From contig NZ_SCVE01000008.1 in the NCBI RefSeq assembly GCF_004297105.1, positions 62,001 through 126,000 of the forward strand: a stretch of DNA of 64,000 bases. Direction: 5' to 3'. Numbering within the stretch: the stretch's first letter is position 1; the number at the start of each line of letters is the position of its first letter. Of this stretch, positions 53,812-61,688 are shown in pieces. A program made the translations under genes and the position numbers. This stretch comes from Herbiconiux sp. GTDB taxonomy: Bacteria; Actinomycetota; Actinomycetes; Actinomycetales; Microbacteriaceae. The notes beneath the pieces were generated by a model. That model was not told where the DNA came from and ran no database searches. It saw only the letters and a list, made by a program, of their open reading frames with translations.

Positions 53812-55308
53812 TCACACCATGTCGGCGTAGAGCTCGTCGCTCGAGAGCAGCGGCCCGTTCGAGAGCGAGTGCCACGCTGCCGAGAGCGCCTTGACCCCGC
53901 GTTCGAGCTCGGCACGCGGATAGCCGATCGGAATGCGCAGGAAACGCTCGAATGCCCCATCGATGCCGAAGCGCGGCCCGGCCGTGATGAGCAGTCCCTG
54001 CGACCGCGCGGCAAGCGCGAGCTGGCTGCTGACGGGAGCCCCGAGGTTCACCCAGGTCGAGAGTCCGCCCTGCACGCGTGGCACCTGCCAGGTCGGGAAG
54101 TGCTCGGCCAGCATCCGGCCGAGTGCGTCGCGGCCCTCACCGAGCTGAGTCGAGCGCAGCTCGAGCACGGGGCCGAAGTCGCGCAGCAGCTCGGCGATGA
54201 TGAGCTGCTCGAGAACGGGCGTGCCGAGGTCTCCGGAGAAGCGCGCGGCGGCCAGTTTGCGGATGATCGCGGGTTGCGCCCGCACCCAGCCCACCCGGAT
54301 GCCCGCCCAGACCGTCTTGCCCACCGACCCCACGAGCACCGCCGCCTCCGCACTCGCCGCATCGCCGTAGGCGGCGAACGGGAGGTAGGAGCCCGGCCGG
54401 TCGATGTTCAGCTCGGCCGTGGTCTCGTCGACCACCACGAGCGAGCCCTGACGGGCGGCATCGTGCAGAACCTGGCTGCGGATCTCGGGCGCCATGGACT
54501 CGCCCGTCGGGTTGTGGAAGTCGGGCATGAGGTACGCGAGCGCCGGGCTCGTGCGGGCGAAGGCCTGGGCGAGCCCGGCGGCATCCCAGCCGTGGTCGGG
54601 GGCGATGGCATCCGTCTGTCCGGCTGCTCGACCGGTCGCCTCGGTGCTCGACGTCACCGTCACCGGCACGAGCCGCGCGCCCGCGGCCCGCAGCGCCTCA
54701 TAGGCGTGCGGGTAGCTCGGCAGCTCGACCACCGCGCGGTCGCCTCGGCCGAGCAACGTGCGCGCGAGCAGGAAGATGGCGTGCTGGGCGCCGATGGTGA
54801 TCATCACCTGCTCGACGCTGGTGGGGAGCCCGCGGGCGGTGTAGCGGTCGGCCACCGCCTCGCGCAGCACGCGGGAGCCGAAGGGGTCGATGCCGGTGCC
54901 GCCGAGTTCGACGGCGAAGTCGTCCAGCACCCGCTGGGTGGCACCCACGAGGCCGGGATACGCGGTGAGCGTCGCCTTGCTGAAGTCGATGAACTCGCCC
55001 GTGACGTCGTGGCCGCCGATGGGCGCACGGCCGGGCAGGCGGGTGACGCTGCCGGAGCCGCGCACGCTCACGGTGTAGCCGGCATCACGCAGTTCGCGGT
55101 AGGCGGCCGACACCATGGTGCGGCTCACGCCGAGGGTCTGGGCCAGGTCGCGCTCGGCGGGGAGCCGGGTGTCGGTGGCGATGCGGCCGTCGAGCACGAG
55201 CAGCCTGATGCGGTCGAAGAGGGCGAGATAGGAGGGCCCGGATGACGTCTGCCGCCAGTCTCCGAGCAGCGCGAGCAGGGCGCGGGTTCCGATGCGAGCG
55301 TCAGCCAT
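53812..55308 (-). CDS. MocR/PdxR-type regulator (GntR HTH fused to aminotransferase)
   Basis: 498 residues. N-terminal winged helix of GntR type (LPAERDLAQTLGVSRTMVSAAYRELRDAGYTVSVRGSGS, about 40-90), then a fold-type I PLP aminotransferase domain in which SVGKTVWAGIRVGWV holds the PLP lysine near residue 336, DFHNPTGESM and VVDETTAELNID the cofactor contacts. Divergent from yczE with operator-like ATTGG repeats between, as in the YczR-YczE pair of other bacteria, so it probably controls yczE in response to a PLP-linked ligand. TAGAGT (55315-55320) 6 nt upstream of ATG: leaderless. Confidence 0.92.
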   Translation of the reverse strand: MADARIGTRALLALLGDWRQTSSGPSYLALFDRIRLLVLDGRIATDTRLPAERDLAQTLGVSRTMVSAAYRELRDAGYTVSVRGSGSVTRLPGRAPIGGHDVTGEFIDFSKATLTAYPGLVGATQRVLDDFAVELGGTGIDPFGSRVLREAVADRYTARGLPTSVEQVMITIGAQHAIFLLARTLLGRGDRAVVELPSYPHAYEALRAAGARLVPVTVTSSTEATGRAAGQTDAIAPDHGWDAAGLAQAFARTSPALAYLMPDFHNPTGESMAPEIRSQVLHDAARQGSLVVVDETTAELNIDRPGSYLPFAAYGDAASAEAAVLVGSVGKTVWAGIRVGWVRAQPAIIRKLAAARFSGDLGTPVLEQLIIAELLRDFGPVLELRSTQLGEGRDALGRMLAEHFPTWQVPRVQGGLSTWVNLGAPVSSQLALAARSQGLLITAGPRFGIDGAFERFLRIPIGYPRAELERGVKALSAAWHSLSNGPLLSSDELYADMV

Positions 55309-55325
55309 GGATCCACTCTAGCGAT

Positions 55326-55361
55326 ATTGGCTTCTTGTTCAAGAGCCAATCAGGCAATTGG
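55326..55361. promoter_or_regulatory. MocR operator region, ATTGG half-sites
   Basis: ATTGGC at 55326-55331, GCCAAT at 55345-55350 and ATTGG at 55357-55361. The first two form an inverted repeat that continues inward (CTTG/CAAG); the first and third are direct repeats. This mixed arrangement is typical of MocR sites. The half-sites lie between the mocR -10 (55315-55320) and the yczE ATG (55370). Confidence 0.7.
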
Positions 55362-55369
55362 ATTGACCC

Positions 55370-56101
55370 ATGCTCACCCGCTTCCCCGCTCGTCTCGCCC
55401 GCCTCGTGGTCGGACTCTTCCTCTACGGCTTCGCCGAGGCCCTCATGATCCGTGCGGCGGTCGGCATCGACCCGTGGACCGTGTTCGCCCAGGGGCTCTC
55501 GCGCGTGACGGGGTTGAGCATCGGGGTGCTGACGATCGTGATCGGAGCACTGGTGCTCCTGGCGTGGATCCCGCTGCGGCAGAAGCCGGGGCTCGGCACG
55601 GTGCTGAACGTGCTGCTGCTCGGGCCGTTCATCGAGGTGGGCCTCTGGCTGCTGCCCTCCCCGGCCGGCACGCTGTGGCTGCAGATCGGCTTCTTCACAG
55701 TCGGGCTTCTACTGCTCGCCGTGGCGAGTGGCATCTACATCGGGGTGGCATTCGGGCCGGGGCCGCGCGACGGGTTGATGACGGGCATCCATTCGCGTCT
55801 GGGCTGGCCGATCTGGGCCGGGCGCACCGCCGTCGAGGGCACCGTTCTCGCCGCCGGGTGGGCGCTGGGCGGAGACGTGGGGTTCGGCACGCTCGCCTTC
55901 GCCCTGCTGATCGGCCCGCTGTGCGGCATCACGCTGCCGCTCTTCGCGGGCCGCTCCGCCCGCCCCGCGGGTTCGGCGGGGGCACGGCGGTCGCGGGGCG
56001 GCTACTTCGTGGCGGCCTTCGCCGCCTCCTTCGCCGCACGCTTCGTCTCCCGCACCCGGGTGAGCGAGGCCGCATCGACGATGTCGGCCACCGAACGGTA
56101 G
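55370..56101 (+). CDS. yczE: YczE/YitT-type membrane protein
   Basis: 243 residues with about five hydrophobic helices: RLVVGLFLYGFAEALMIRAAVGIDPWTVFAQGL, GVLTIVIGALVLLAWIPLRQKPGLGTVLN, IGFFTVGLLLLAVASGIYIGVAFGPGPRDGLMTG are family patterns of YczE. Function is unknown; related proteins affect surfactin synthesis or PLP-linked transport. The last 33 codons (from 56002) overlap the convergent HhH-GPD gene on the other strand and look like antisense reading (Ala/Phe/Ser repeats), so the original stop was probably lost. Confidence 0.87.
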   Translation: MLTRFPARLARLVVGLFLYGFAEALMIRAAVGIDPWTVFAQGLSRVTGLSIGVLTIVIGALVLLAWIPLRQKPGLGTVLNVLLLGPFIEVGLWLLPSPAGTLWLQIGFFTVGLLLLAVASGIYIGVAFGPGPRDGLMTGIHSRLGWPIWAGRTAVEGTVLAAGWALGGDVGFGTLAFALLIGPLCGITLPLFAGRSARPAGSAGARRSRGGYFVAAFAASFAARFVSRTRVSEAASTMSATER

Positions 56102-56586
56102 GAGCCCTCGTCGCCGTAGGCTCCCGCGGCAGCGCGCCATCCGTCGGGCTGAACACCGTACTGCTTGCCGAGCAGGGCCACGAAGATCTTCGCCTTCTGC
56201 TCGCCGAATCCGGGCAACGCCTTGAGGCGCTTCAGCAGGTCGGCGCCATCGGGTTCGCCCGTGGTCCAGAGAGCGGATGCGTCGCCGCCCCAGTCGTCGA
56301 CGAGCGCCGCGCAGAGCGCCTGCACGCGACCCGCCATCGATCCCGGGTAGCGGTGCACGGCCGGCGTCTCGCGGAACACGGCCTCCAGCGCCTCTGGATC
56401 GTAGGCGGCGAGAGTGGCCGCATCGAACGGCCCCTCGATGCGCGCCGCGATCTTCGCCGGGCCCTCGAAGGCCGTCTCCATCGCCACCTGCTGGTCGAGC
56501 AGCATGCCGACGAGCAGCGCGAGAGGGTCGGTGGAGAGGAGGGTATCGGCGGTCGCATCCCCCGTGATGTGCAGCTGAATGGTCAT
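56002..56586 (-). CDS. HhH-GPD family DNA glycosylase-like protein
   Basis: 194 residues. Small base-excision-repair fold: DPLALLVGMLLDQQVAMETAFEGPAKIA at the start and the helix-hairpin-helix KRLKALPGFGEQKAKIFVALLGKQYG near residue 125, followed by PDGW. The catalytic Asp of the standard HhH-GPD motif is not obvious after PDGW, so activity is uncertain. The Lys/Ala-rich tail may bind DNA; it is antisense to the end of yczE. Confidence 0.85.
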   Translation of the reverse strand: MTIQLHITGDATADTLLSTDPLALLVGMLLDQQVAMETAFEGPAKIAARIEGPFDAATLAAYDPEALEAVFRETPAVHRYPGSMAGRVQALCAALVDDWGGDASALWTTGEPDGADLLKRLKALPGFGEQKAKIFVALLGKQYGVQPDGWRAAAGAYGDEGSYRSVADIVDAASLTRVRETKRAAKEAAKAATK

Positions 56587-56655
56587 GGCCCTATTCTCGC
56601 TCTCTCCTCCGCATCGGCCCAGCAGAGGGAAGCATCGGAGCAGGTCGCACCCAGG

Positions 56656-57312
56656 TCAGGCGGCGTAAGCGCGGTGGAAGGCGCGGGCACCCGCTCGGGC
56701 GCGCTCGGCGATCTCGGGGGCTGAAGGGAGTTCGGCGTCCTCCGCGCTGAAGAAGAGGGCGCGGTCGAGTCGGGCGCCCAGCACGAGGAAGGCGAACTGC
56801 TCCGCGGCGATCGGCACGAGCTCCTCGGGGATGTTCAGTTCGCCGCTCTCCCGGTGACGGCGCAGCACCTGTTCGAGCGCGGTCATGACCGCCTGCGGTG
56901 CCCGCTCGTAGTACTCGGCGGCGAGTTCCGGAAAGCGCTCGGCCTCACCGATCAGCAGACGGCGCAGACGGATGACGCGCGGATCGAGCACCGCGCGCGC
57001 ATGGGCGACCGCGAGTTCCTCGAGCACCTCGGCGATCGGCCGGCCCGGTCCCCCGCCATCCGCCGGCGCGAGTGAGGCGGCCGCGAGGCTCGCCGTGAAG
57101 CGCTCCGCGGTACGGAACGACTCCGCCACCACCGCCCGGAACACCTCCTCCTTGCTCTCGAAGAGGTTGTAGATCGTCCGCTTCGAGACACCCGCCTCTG
57201 CGGCGATGCCGTCGACGCTGCCGTTCGAGTAGCCGTGTTCGAGGAAGTGCGCCATGGCGGCCGTCATGATCAGCGCGCGCGACCGGGCGGGCCGCGGATC
57301 AGTGTGCTGCAT
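56656..57312 (-). CDS. TetR-family regulator of the DUF998 gene
   Basis: 218 residues from the ATG at 57312, 6 nt after CATAAT (57319-57324), so leaderless. HTH ALIMTAAMAHFLEHGYSNGSVDGIAAEAGVSKRTIYNLFESKEEVFRAVV, then a C-terminal domain of the AcrR/TetR_C_7 kind. It is divergent from the DUF998 gene, and two overlapping palindromes lie in the shared gap, so it probably represses both. Confidence 0.88.
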   Translation of the reverse strand: MQHTDPRPARSRALIMTAAMAHFLEHGYSNGSVDGIAAEAGVSKRTIYNLFESKEEVFRAVVAESFRTAERFTASLAAASLAPADGGGPGRPIAEVLEELAVAHARAVLDPRVIRLRRLLIGEAERFPELAAEYYERAPQAVMTALEQVLRRHRESGELNIPEELVPIAAEQFAFLVLGARLDRALFFSAEDAELPSAPEIAERARAGARAFHRAYAA

Positions 57313-57333
57313 GTGGAGATTATGCACCGTCGG

Positions 57334-57357
57334 GTGTATTAATACACTGATCAGTGT
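57334..57357. promoter_or_regulatory. TetR operator, two overlapping palindromes
   Basis: GTGTATTAATACAC (57334-57347) and ACACTGATCAGTGT (57344-57357), both perfect 14-bp palindromes that share ACAC. Located between the divergent tetR and DUF998 genes, 22 bp from the tetR start. Confidence 0.8.
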
Positions 57358-57376
57358 CGGCGAGGGAGTAGATGAC

Positions 57377-58060
57377 ATGACCGAACAAGCAGTGCCGGCA
57401 TCCGGATTCGACACGGCCGCGGCCGTGACCCGGTCGATGCTCGGCTGGGGTGTGGTGGCCGGCCCGTTCTATCTGGTCTTCGGGCTCGTGCTCGCCCTCA
57501 CGCGGCCGGGTTTCGATCTGACGCGGGATGCACTGAGCGCGCTGCTGCTCGGCGACATCGGCTGGCTGCAGACCCTCAACCTGGTGCTCAGCGGCCTGAT
57601 GACGATCGTGGCCGCCGTGGGGCTGTCGCGCGTCCCGCGCGCCCCGAAGGCCACCGCGGTGCTCGTGGCCGTGTACGGCGCGTGCCTGGTGCTGAGCGCG
57701 TTCTTCCCGCCCGACCCCACCGGGTCGTTCCCTCCCGGATCGACCACGGGCAGCTTCTCGGCGGCCGGCATCCTGCACCTCGTGTTCGGCGGCGTCGGGT
57801 TCCTCGCGCTCGGGATCGGCGCCGTGCTCGCCGGGGGCTGGTTCACGGCCCGCGGTGACCGACGTGGCGCTCTGCTCTCACGCATCGCCGGCATCGTGGT
57901 GATCGTGGGCTTCGCCGGCGGCGCGGCGCTCTCACAGGGGCCGGCGGGGGTGGCCGTGTTGTGGGTGGCGGTCGTGGTGGGCTGGGCGTGGCTCGCCTTC
58001 ACCTGCGTGGCCGCCTATCGCGCGGTGCCGCATCCGGTGATCGCGCAGCGCAGCGCCTGA
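57377..58060 (+). CDS. DUF998 membrane protein
   Basis: 227 residues with six hydrophobic helices. GPFYLVFGLVLALTRPGFDLTRDALSALLLGDIGWLQTLNLVLSGLMTI is the typical beginning of DUF998 proteins, in which RDALSxL and the LGxxGWxQ pieces are conserved. Function unknown. The start is the ATG at 57377 with GGGAG 8 nt upstream, not the longer frame from 57254. Confidence 0.87.
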   Translation: MTEQAVPASGFDTAAAVTRSMLGWGVVAGPFYLVFGLVLALTRPGFDLTRDALSALLLGDIGWLQTLNLVLSGLMTIVAAVGLSRVPRAPKATAVLVAVYGACLVLSAFFPPDPTGSFPPGSTTGSFSAAGILHLVFGGVGFLALGIGAVLAGGWFTARGDRRGALLSRIAGIVVIVGFAGGAALSQGPAGVAVLWVAVVVGWAWLAFTCVAAYRAVPHPVIAQRSA

Positions 58061-58105
58061 GAACACCCCGCTGCCGGCAGGCGGGGGCCGTCATAGGGTC
58101 GAGGG

Positions 58106-58618
58106 ATGAGTTCCCCCTTCACCGTTCGCCGCACCGTCGAGTCCGATTGGCCCGAGGTACGCGGCCTGCGGCTCGAGATGATCGCCGATACCCCGCTCGC
58201 CTACCTCGAGACCCTCGAGCACGCCGAGCGGCGCAGCGAGGCCGAGTGGCGGACGTGGGCCCGCGACGGCTCGTCGGCGGAGTCGATCACGGTCGTGGCC
58301 ATCGACACCGCGGACGGGCGCTGGCTCGCCACGATGATGTCGAAGGTGCCGCAGGGAGCATCCGGCGCCTTCCTCTACGGCGTGTACGTCACGCCCTCAC
58401 ACCGCGGCGACGCCGCCGGCGTGACGGATGCGCTGCTCTCGCGCATCGAGGCCTGGGCGGCCGAACGCGGCTCCACCCTCACCCTCGAGGTGAACGAGCA
58501 GAACCCGAGGGCTCGCGCCGCCTACGCGAAGCGCGGCTTCGTGGAGACGGGCGTGACGCGGCCCTACCCTCTCGACCCGACGCTCCGCGAGCTCGAGATG
58601 CGCAAACAGCTCGGCTGA
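58106..58618 (+). CDS. GNAT-family N-acetyltransferase
   Basis: 170 residues. GNAT fold with VRRTVESDWPEVRGLRLEMI in the first helix, ATMMSKVPQGASGAFLYGVYVTPSHRGDAAGVTDALL (motif A, acetyl-CoA pyrophosphate loop RGDAAGV) and LEVNEQNPRARAAYAKRGFVETG (motif B). The substrate is not known. TAGGGT (58094-58099) is 6 nt before the ATG. Confidence 0.9.
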   Translation: MSSPFTVRRTVESDWPEVRGLRLEMIADTPLAYLETLEHAERRSEAEWRTWARDGSSAESITVVAIDTADGRWLATMMSKVPQGASGAFLYGVYVTPSHRGDAAGVTDALLSRIEAWAAERGSTLTLEVNEQNPRARAAYAKRGFVETGVTRPYPLDPTLRELEMRKQLG

Positions 58619-58650
58619 CCGCCCTGCTGCGCGAGCATCCGGGCGGCAAA

Positions 58651-58692
58651 ACGACGGAGCCTCAGCCTGAATTCGGGCTGAGGCTCCGTCGT
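58651..58692. terminator. Bidirectional terminator hairpin
   Basis: Perfect 17-bp inverted repeat: ACGACGGAGCCTCAGCC (58651-58667) and its complement (58676-58692), 8-base loop. It lies between the convergent acetyltransferase and ohr genes. Confidence 0.85.
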
Positions 58693-58765
58693 CATCGGGA
58701 TACCCCGCAGAACTCCGTCGTTGCCGAGCGGGAACGGGAGTCGAGGGCGCGGGGTGCGCTCCGGG

Positions 58766-59188
58766 TCAGTCGTCGGAGACCGTGATGGTCACCTCGATGT
58801 TGCCGCGGGTCGCGTTGGAGTACGGGCACACCTGGTGTGCAGCGTCCGCGAGCGCCTGGGCCGCATCGTGCTCGAGGGTGGGGATGACCACCTCGAGCAG
58901 CACGGCCAGCTGGAAGCCGCCCTCGCCGTTCGAGCCGATGTGCACCTGGCTGCCGACGGTGGATCCGCTCACGTCGACCTTCTGCATGCGCGCCACGGCG
59001 TTGAGCGCCGAGTGGAAGCACGCGGCGTAGCCGGCGGCGAAGAGCTGCTCGGGGTTCGCGCCGTTGCCCGATCCGCCCATCTCCTTCGGGATCGCCATGT
59101 CGAAGTCGACCGTGCCATCGGTGGTGCGCACGTGCCCGTTGCGGCCTTCGCCGGTCGAGAGAGCTTCTGCGGTGTAGAGGGCTTCCAT
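58766..59188 (-). CDS. ohr: Organic hydroperoxide reductase Ohr (OsmC family)
   Basis: 140 residues. The two redox Cys are in AAGYAACFHSAL and AHQVCPYSNATRGNI; GGSGNGANPEQLFAAGYAACF is the Ohr fingerprint. Reduces organic hydroperoxides with lipoyl or thiol donors. GAAAGG 7 nt before the ATG. The ohrR gene is upstream in the same direction with a 60-bp gap. Confidence 0.95.
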   Translation of the reverse strand: MEALYTAEALSTGEGRNGHVRTTDGTVDFDMAIPKEMGGSGNGANPEQLFAAGYAACFHSALNAVARMQKVDVSGSTVGSQVHIGSNGEGGFQLAVLLEVVIPTLEHDAAQALADAAHQVCPYSNATRGNIEVTITVSDD

Positions 59189-59248
59189 GGTGTTGCCTTT
59201 CGTCGGGGTTGTGGAAGGGAGTACGGATGAGGGGCCGGCGCGCTCGGC

Positions 59249-59749
59249 TCAGGCCGACGTCAGCGCGCTCGCCTGAGAGCGCATGCCCTCGGCGATGCCA
59301 CGCAGGCTCGCGATGAGCTGGTGCAGCTCGTCGACCGAGCCGAGCCCGTAGGCGGGGGTGAGGCAGGCCACGGCCTCGGCGAGTTCGGCACGGGTGGTGC
59401 GGCCGGCATCCGTCAGCGACACGGTCACCACACGCTCGTCGGCCGAGACCCGCTCCCGCGCCACCAGCCCACGGGCCTCCAGCCGGCGCAGCAGCGGCGA
59501 CAGGGTGCCGGAGTCGAGGCCGAGACGCGTGCCGAGCTCGCCCACGGTGAGACCGGCGGATGCGCCCGCGCCCGCCGATGCGTCGGCCGGTGCGGCCGCA
59601 TCCGCCAGCACCACCAGGGCGATGTACTGCGTGTACGTGAGATTCCACGGCGCCAATGCGGCCCGGTGCGCCTGACCCACGGCATTCGACGCCGAGTAGA
59701 GGGCGAAGCACGCCATCGAGTCGAGGGGCGAGGTGCCGGTGGAGGTCAT
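59249..59749 (-). CDS. ohrR: OhrR, MarR-family peroxide sensor
   Basis: 166 residues. MarR winged helix (LTVGELGTRLGLDSGTLSPLLRRLEARGLVARERVSADERVVTVSLTDAGR), preceded by LDSMACFALYSASN with the reactive Cys that OhrR proteins oxidise on meeting organic peroxide. The Ala/Gly-rich insertion between helix 2 and the HTH is longer than usual. The start may be 59749 or 59761. A likely operator lies directly upstream. It represses ohr and itself. Confidence 0.92.
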   Translation of the reverse strand: MTSTGTSPLDSMACFALYSASNAVGQAHRAALAPWNLTYTQYIALVVLADAAAPADASAGAGASAGLTVGELGTRLGLDSGTLSPLLRRLEARGLVARERVSADERVVTVSLTDAGRTTRAELAEAVACLTPAYGLGSVDELHQLIASLRGIAEGMRSQASALTSA

Positions 59750-59760
59750 GTTGGTTATCA

Positions 59761-59785
59761 TTGCGCACGATTGAGTTGTGCGCAA
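59761..59785. promoter_or_regulatory. OhrR operator
   Basis: TTGCGCAC (59761-59768) and its complement GTGCGCAA (59778-59785) bracket ACGATTGAGTTGT, which fits the OhrR core ACAATTNAATTGT with two changes. It is 12 bp from the ohrR start. Confidence 0.75.
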
Positions 59786-59792
59786 CTTATTT

Positions 59793-60569
59793 TCAGGACC
59801 CGCCCAGCTCCGTCTCCGCGTACCGCGCCAGCGCGTCCCTCACGAACCGGGCGCCCTCCACACCGCCAAAGTGCGCCGCGAAGCGCTCGTCTGCCGCGTA
59901 CATCTCGCCGAGACCCGTGAGATAGGCGGCCGTCGGAGCTCCGGCGTCGGCACCCGGGGTGCCCGGGATGCCCGCCAGCCACTCGGCCTGCCGCCGTGCG
60001 AGCGCCTGCCCCTCCGCACCGGCAGGGTCGACCCCCCTCCTGGCGGCGTCACGCCAGTCGGCCTGCAGCCCGGCGAGCCGCGCCTGCCACGACGACTTCT
60101 CCTCGGCGCTCATCGAAGTCCACCAGGCATCGCTCGTCTCGTAGGCCCGGGAGCCCCATCGCTCCTCCACCTCGCGCCTGTGCGCGGTGTGGTCGAAGCC
60201 GTCGAACATCGTCTCCATCATCAGTTGTCCACCTTTCTCGAGAACGTCGATCGTGGAGATCACGGATGCGGCCTGCCGCGCGAGCCGGGCCCGCTCCGAC
60301 TGCAGCCACTCCAGGTGCTGCCGCAGTGCTTCGACCTCGGTCGGGGCGCCGCCGCGCTGCGCGAGCGCCTCCGCGATGGCCGGCAGCCCGAGCCCGAGCT
60401 CGCGCAGCAACAGCACCCGCTGCAGCCGCAGAAGGGCCGACTCGTCGTAGTAGCGGTAGCCGTTCGCGCCCACGCGGGTCGGCATCACCAACCCGATCTG
60501 GGCATAGTGCCGCAACGTCCGGCTCGTGGTGCCGGCGCGCCGCGCGACATCCTGGATCGACCACTCCAT
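59793..60569 (-). CDS. MerR-family regulator with TipAS drug-recognition domain
   Basis: 258 residues. N-terminal MerR winged helix (EWSIQDVARRAGTTSRTLRHYAQIGLVMPTRVGANGYRYYDESALLRLQRVLLLRELGLGLPAIAEAL), a coiled linker (about 78-105) and a C-terminal TipAS-like domain (about 130-258, with ERWGSRAYETSDAWWTSM and MYAADERFAAHFG). TipA-type proteins trap thiopeptide antibiotics covalently through a Cys, but no Cys is visible in this domain, so it may act only as a sensor. ATG 60569 is chosen since GGAG lies 9 nt upstream; GTG 60575 is closer. Divergent from an aldo-keto reductase. Confidence 0.9.
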   Translation of the reverse strand: MEWSIQDVARRAGTTSRTLRHYAQIGLVMPTRVGANGYRYYDESALLRLQRVLLLRELGLGLPAIAEALAQRGGAPTEVEALRQHLEWLQSERARLARQAASVISTIDVLEKGGQLMMETMFDGFDHTAHRREVEERWGSRAYETSDAWWTSMSAEEKSSWQARLAGLQADWRDAARRGVDPAGAEGQALARRQAEWLAGIPGTPGADAGAPTAAYLTGLGEMYAADERFAAHFGGVEGARFVRDALARYAETELGGS

Positions 60570-60623
60570 GATCACGAACTCCGTTCCCCTCGATCCACTC
60601 GCGCCGGGATCGGCGCTGAGCCC

Positions 60624-60654
60624 ACCGTAGGGATTGACGTTACGTCAAGGTCAA
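60624..60654 (-). promoter_or_regulatory. MerR-type promoter with 19-bp spacer
   Basis: On the minus strand: -35 TTGACC (60654-60649), a spacer of 19 bp, and -10 TACGGT (60629-60624). A perfect dyad, TTGACGT and ACGTCAA around one base (60634-60648), sits in the spacer. Over-long spacers with a central dyad are the signature of MerR-activated promoters, so the MerR gene downstream should control itself here, and possibly the divergent reductase. Confidence 0.85.
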
Positions 60655-60699
60655 GCGGTGCGGGCGAGCTCGTCGCACGGGAGGAGTAGCGTCGAAGGC

Positions 60700-61659
60700 A
60701 TGGCAAAGATCGGTACCAGCGACCTCGATGTGTTCCCCCTCTCCCTCGGTGGCAACGTCTTCGGCTGGACGGCCGACCACGACGCCTCGCTCGCCATCCT
60801 CGACGCGCACGCGGCAGGTGGCGGCGACTTCATCGATACCGCCGACAGCTACATGGCGAGCGTGCCGGGCAACGTCGGGGGCGAGTCGGAGACCATCATC
60901 GGCGAGTGGTTCACGAGCCGGGGCACGCGCGATTCCACGGTTCTCGCCACCAAGGTGTCGCGGCATCCGGAGTTCAAGGGCCTCGCGGCCGCGAACATCG
61001 CCGCGGCAGCCGATGCCTCGCTGACCCGGCTGCAGACCGACCGCATCGATCTCTACTGGGCGCACTACGAAGATCCGCAGACCCCGCTCGACGAGACCGT
61101 CGAGGCCTTCGACGCCTTGGTGCGCGCCGGCAAGGTGCGCTACATCGGCCTGTCGAACTTCGCGCCCGCCACCATCGAGCGCTACCTCGAGATCGCCGAC
61201 ACGAACGGATGGGCCCGACCCGTCGCCCTGCAGCCGCACTACAACCTCGTGCACCGCAATGACGTCGAGGAGAACTGGATGCCGATCGCCGAACGCGAGC
61301 AGCTCTCGCTGGTGCCGTATTACGCCCTGGCGAGCGGATTCCTCACCGGCAAATACCGCTCGAAGAGCGACGTCGAGGGGGCCGTGCGCGCTCCCGCGGC
61401 CTCGAAGTACGTGAGCCCGCAGGGGCTCGCGATCGTCGACGCCCTCGAGCAGATCGGCCGCGACCACGGCGTCTCGATCGCCACCACCGCGCTGGCCTGG
61501 CTCGTGGCGAAGCCCACCGTGGTCGCGCCGATCGCGAGCGCGAGCCGGGTGGAGCAGGTGGCCGACCTCGTGGCGGTGGGCGGCGTCGCTCTGTCGGCCG
61601 AGGAGGTCGCCCAGCTCGACGAGGTCTCGGCGTGGAGGCCCGCCGGCCACTCGGCGTGA
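60700..61659 (+). CDS. Aldo/keto reductase
   Basis: 319 residues. AKR barrel: LSLGGNVFGWTAD, the catalytic set DFIDTADSYM (Asp, Tyr), ATKVSRH (Lys) and YWAHYEDPQTPLDET (His), and the NADPH loop in VVAPIASASRVEQVADLV. Resembles YghZ/AKR11-type proteins with broad aldehyde activity. TAGCGT (60687-60692) is 7 nt before the ATG. It shares its promoter region with the TipA-like MerR gene, so it may respond to the same signal. Confidence 0.92.
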   Translation: MAKIGTSDLDVFPLSLGGNVFGWTADHDASLAILDAHAAGGGDFIDTADSYMASVPGNVGGESETIIGEWFTSRGTRDSTVLATKVSRHPEFKGLAAANIAAAADASLTRLQTDRIDLYWAHYEDPQTPLDETVEAFDALVRAGKVRYIGLSNFAPATIERYLEIADTNGWARPVALQPHYNLVHRNDVEENWMPIAEREQLSLVPYYALASGFLTGKYRSKSDVEGAVRAPAASKYVSPQGLAIVDALEQIGRDHGVSIATTALAWLVAKPTVVAPIASASRVEQVADLVAVGGVALSAEEVAQLDEVSAWRPAGHSA

Positions 61660-61688
61660 GCCGCGGAACTCCGGGGAGGACGAGAGGC

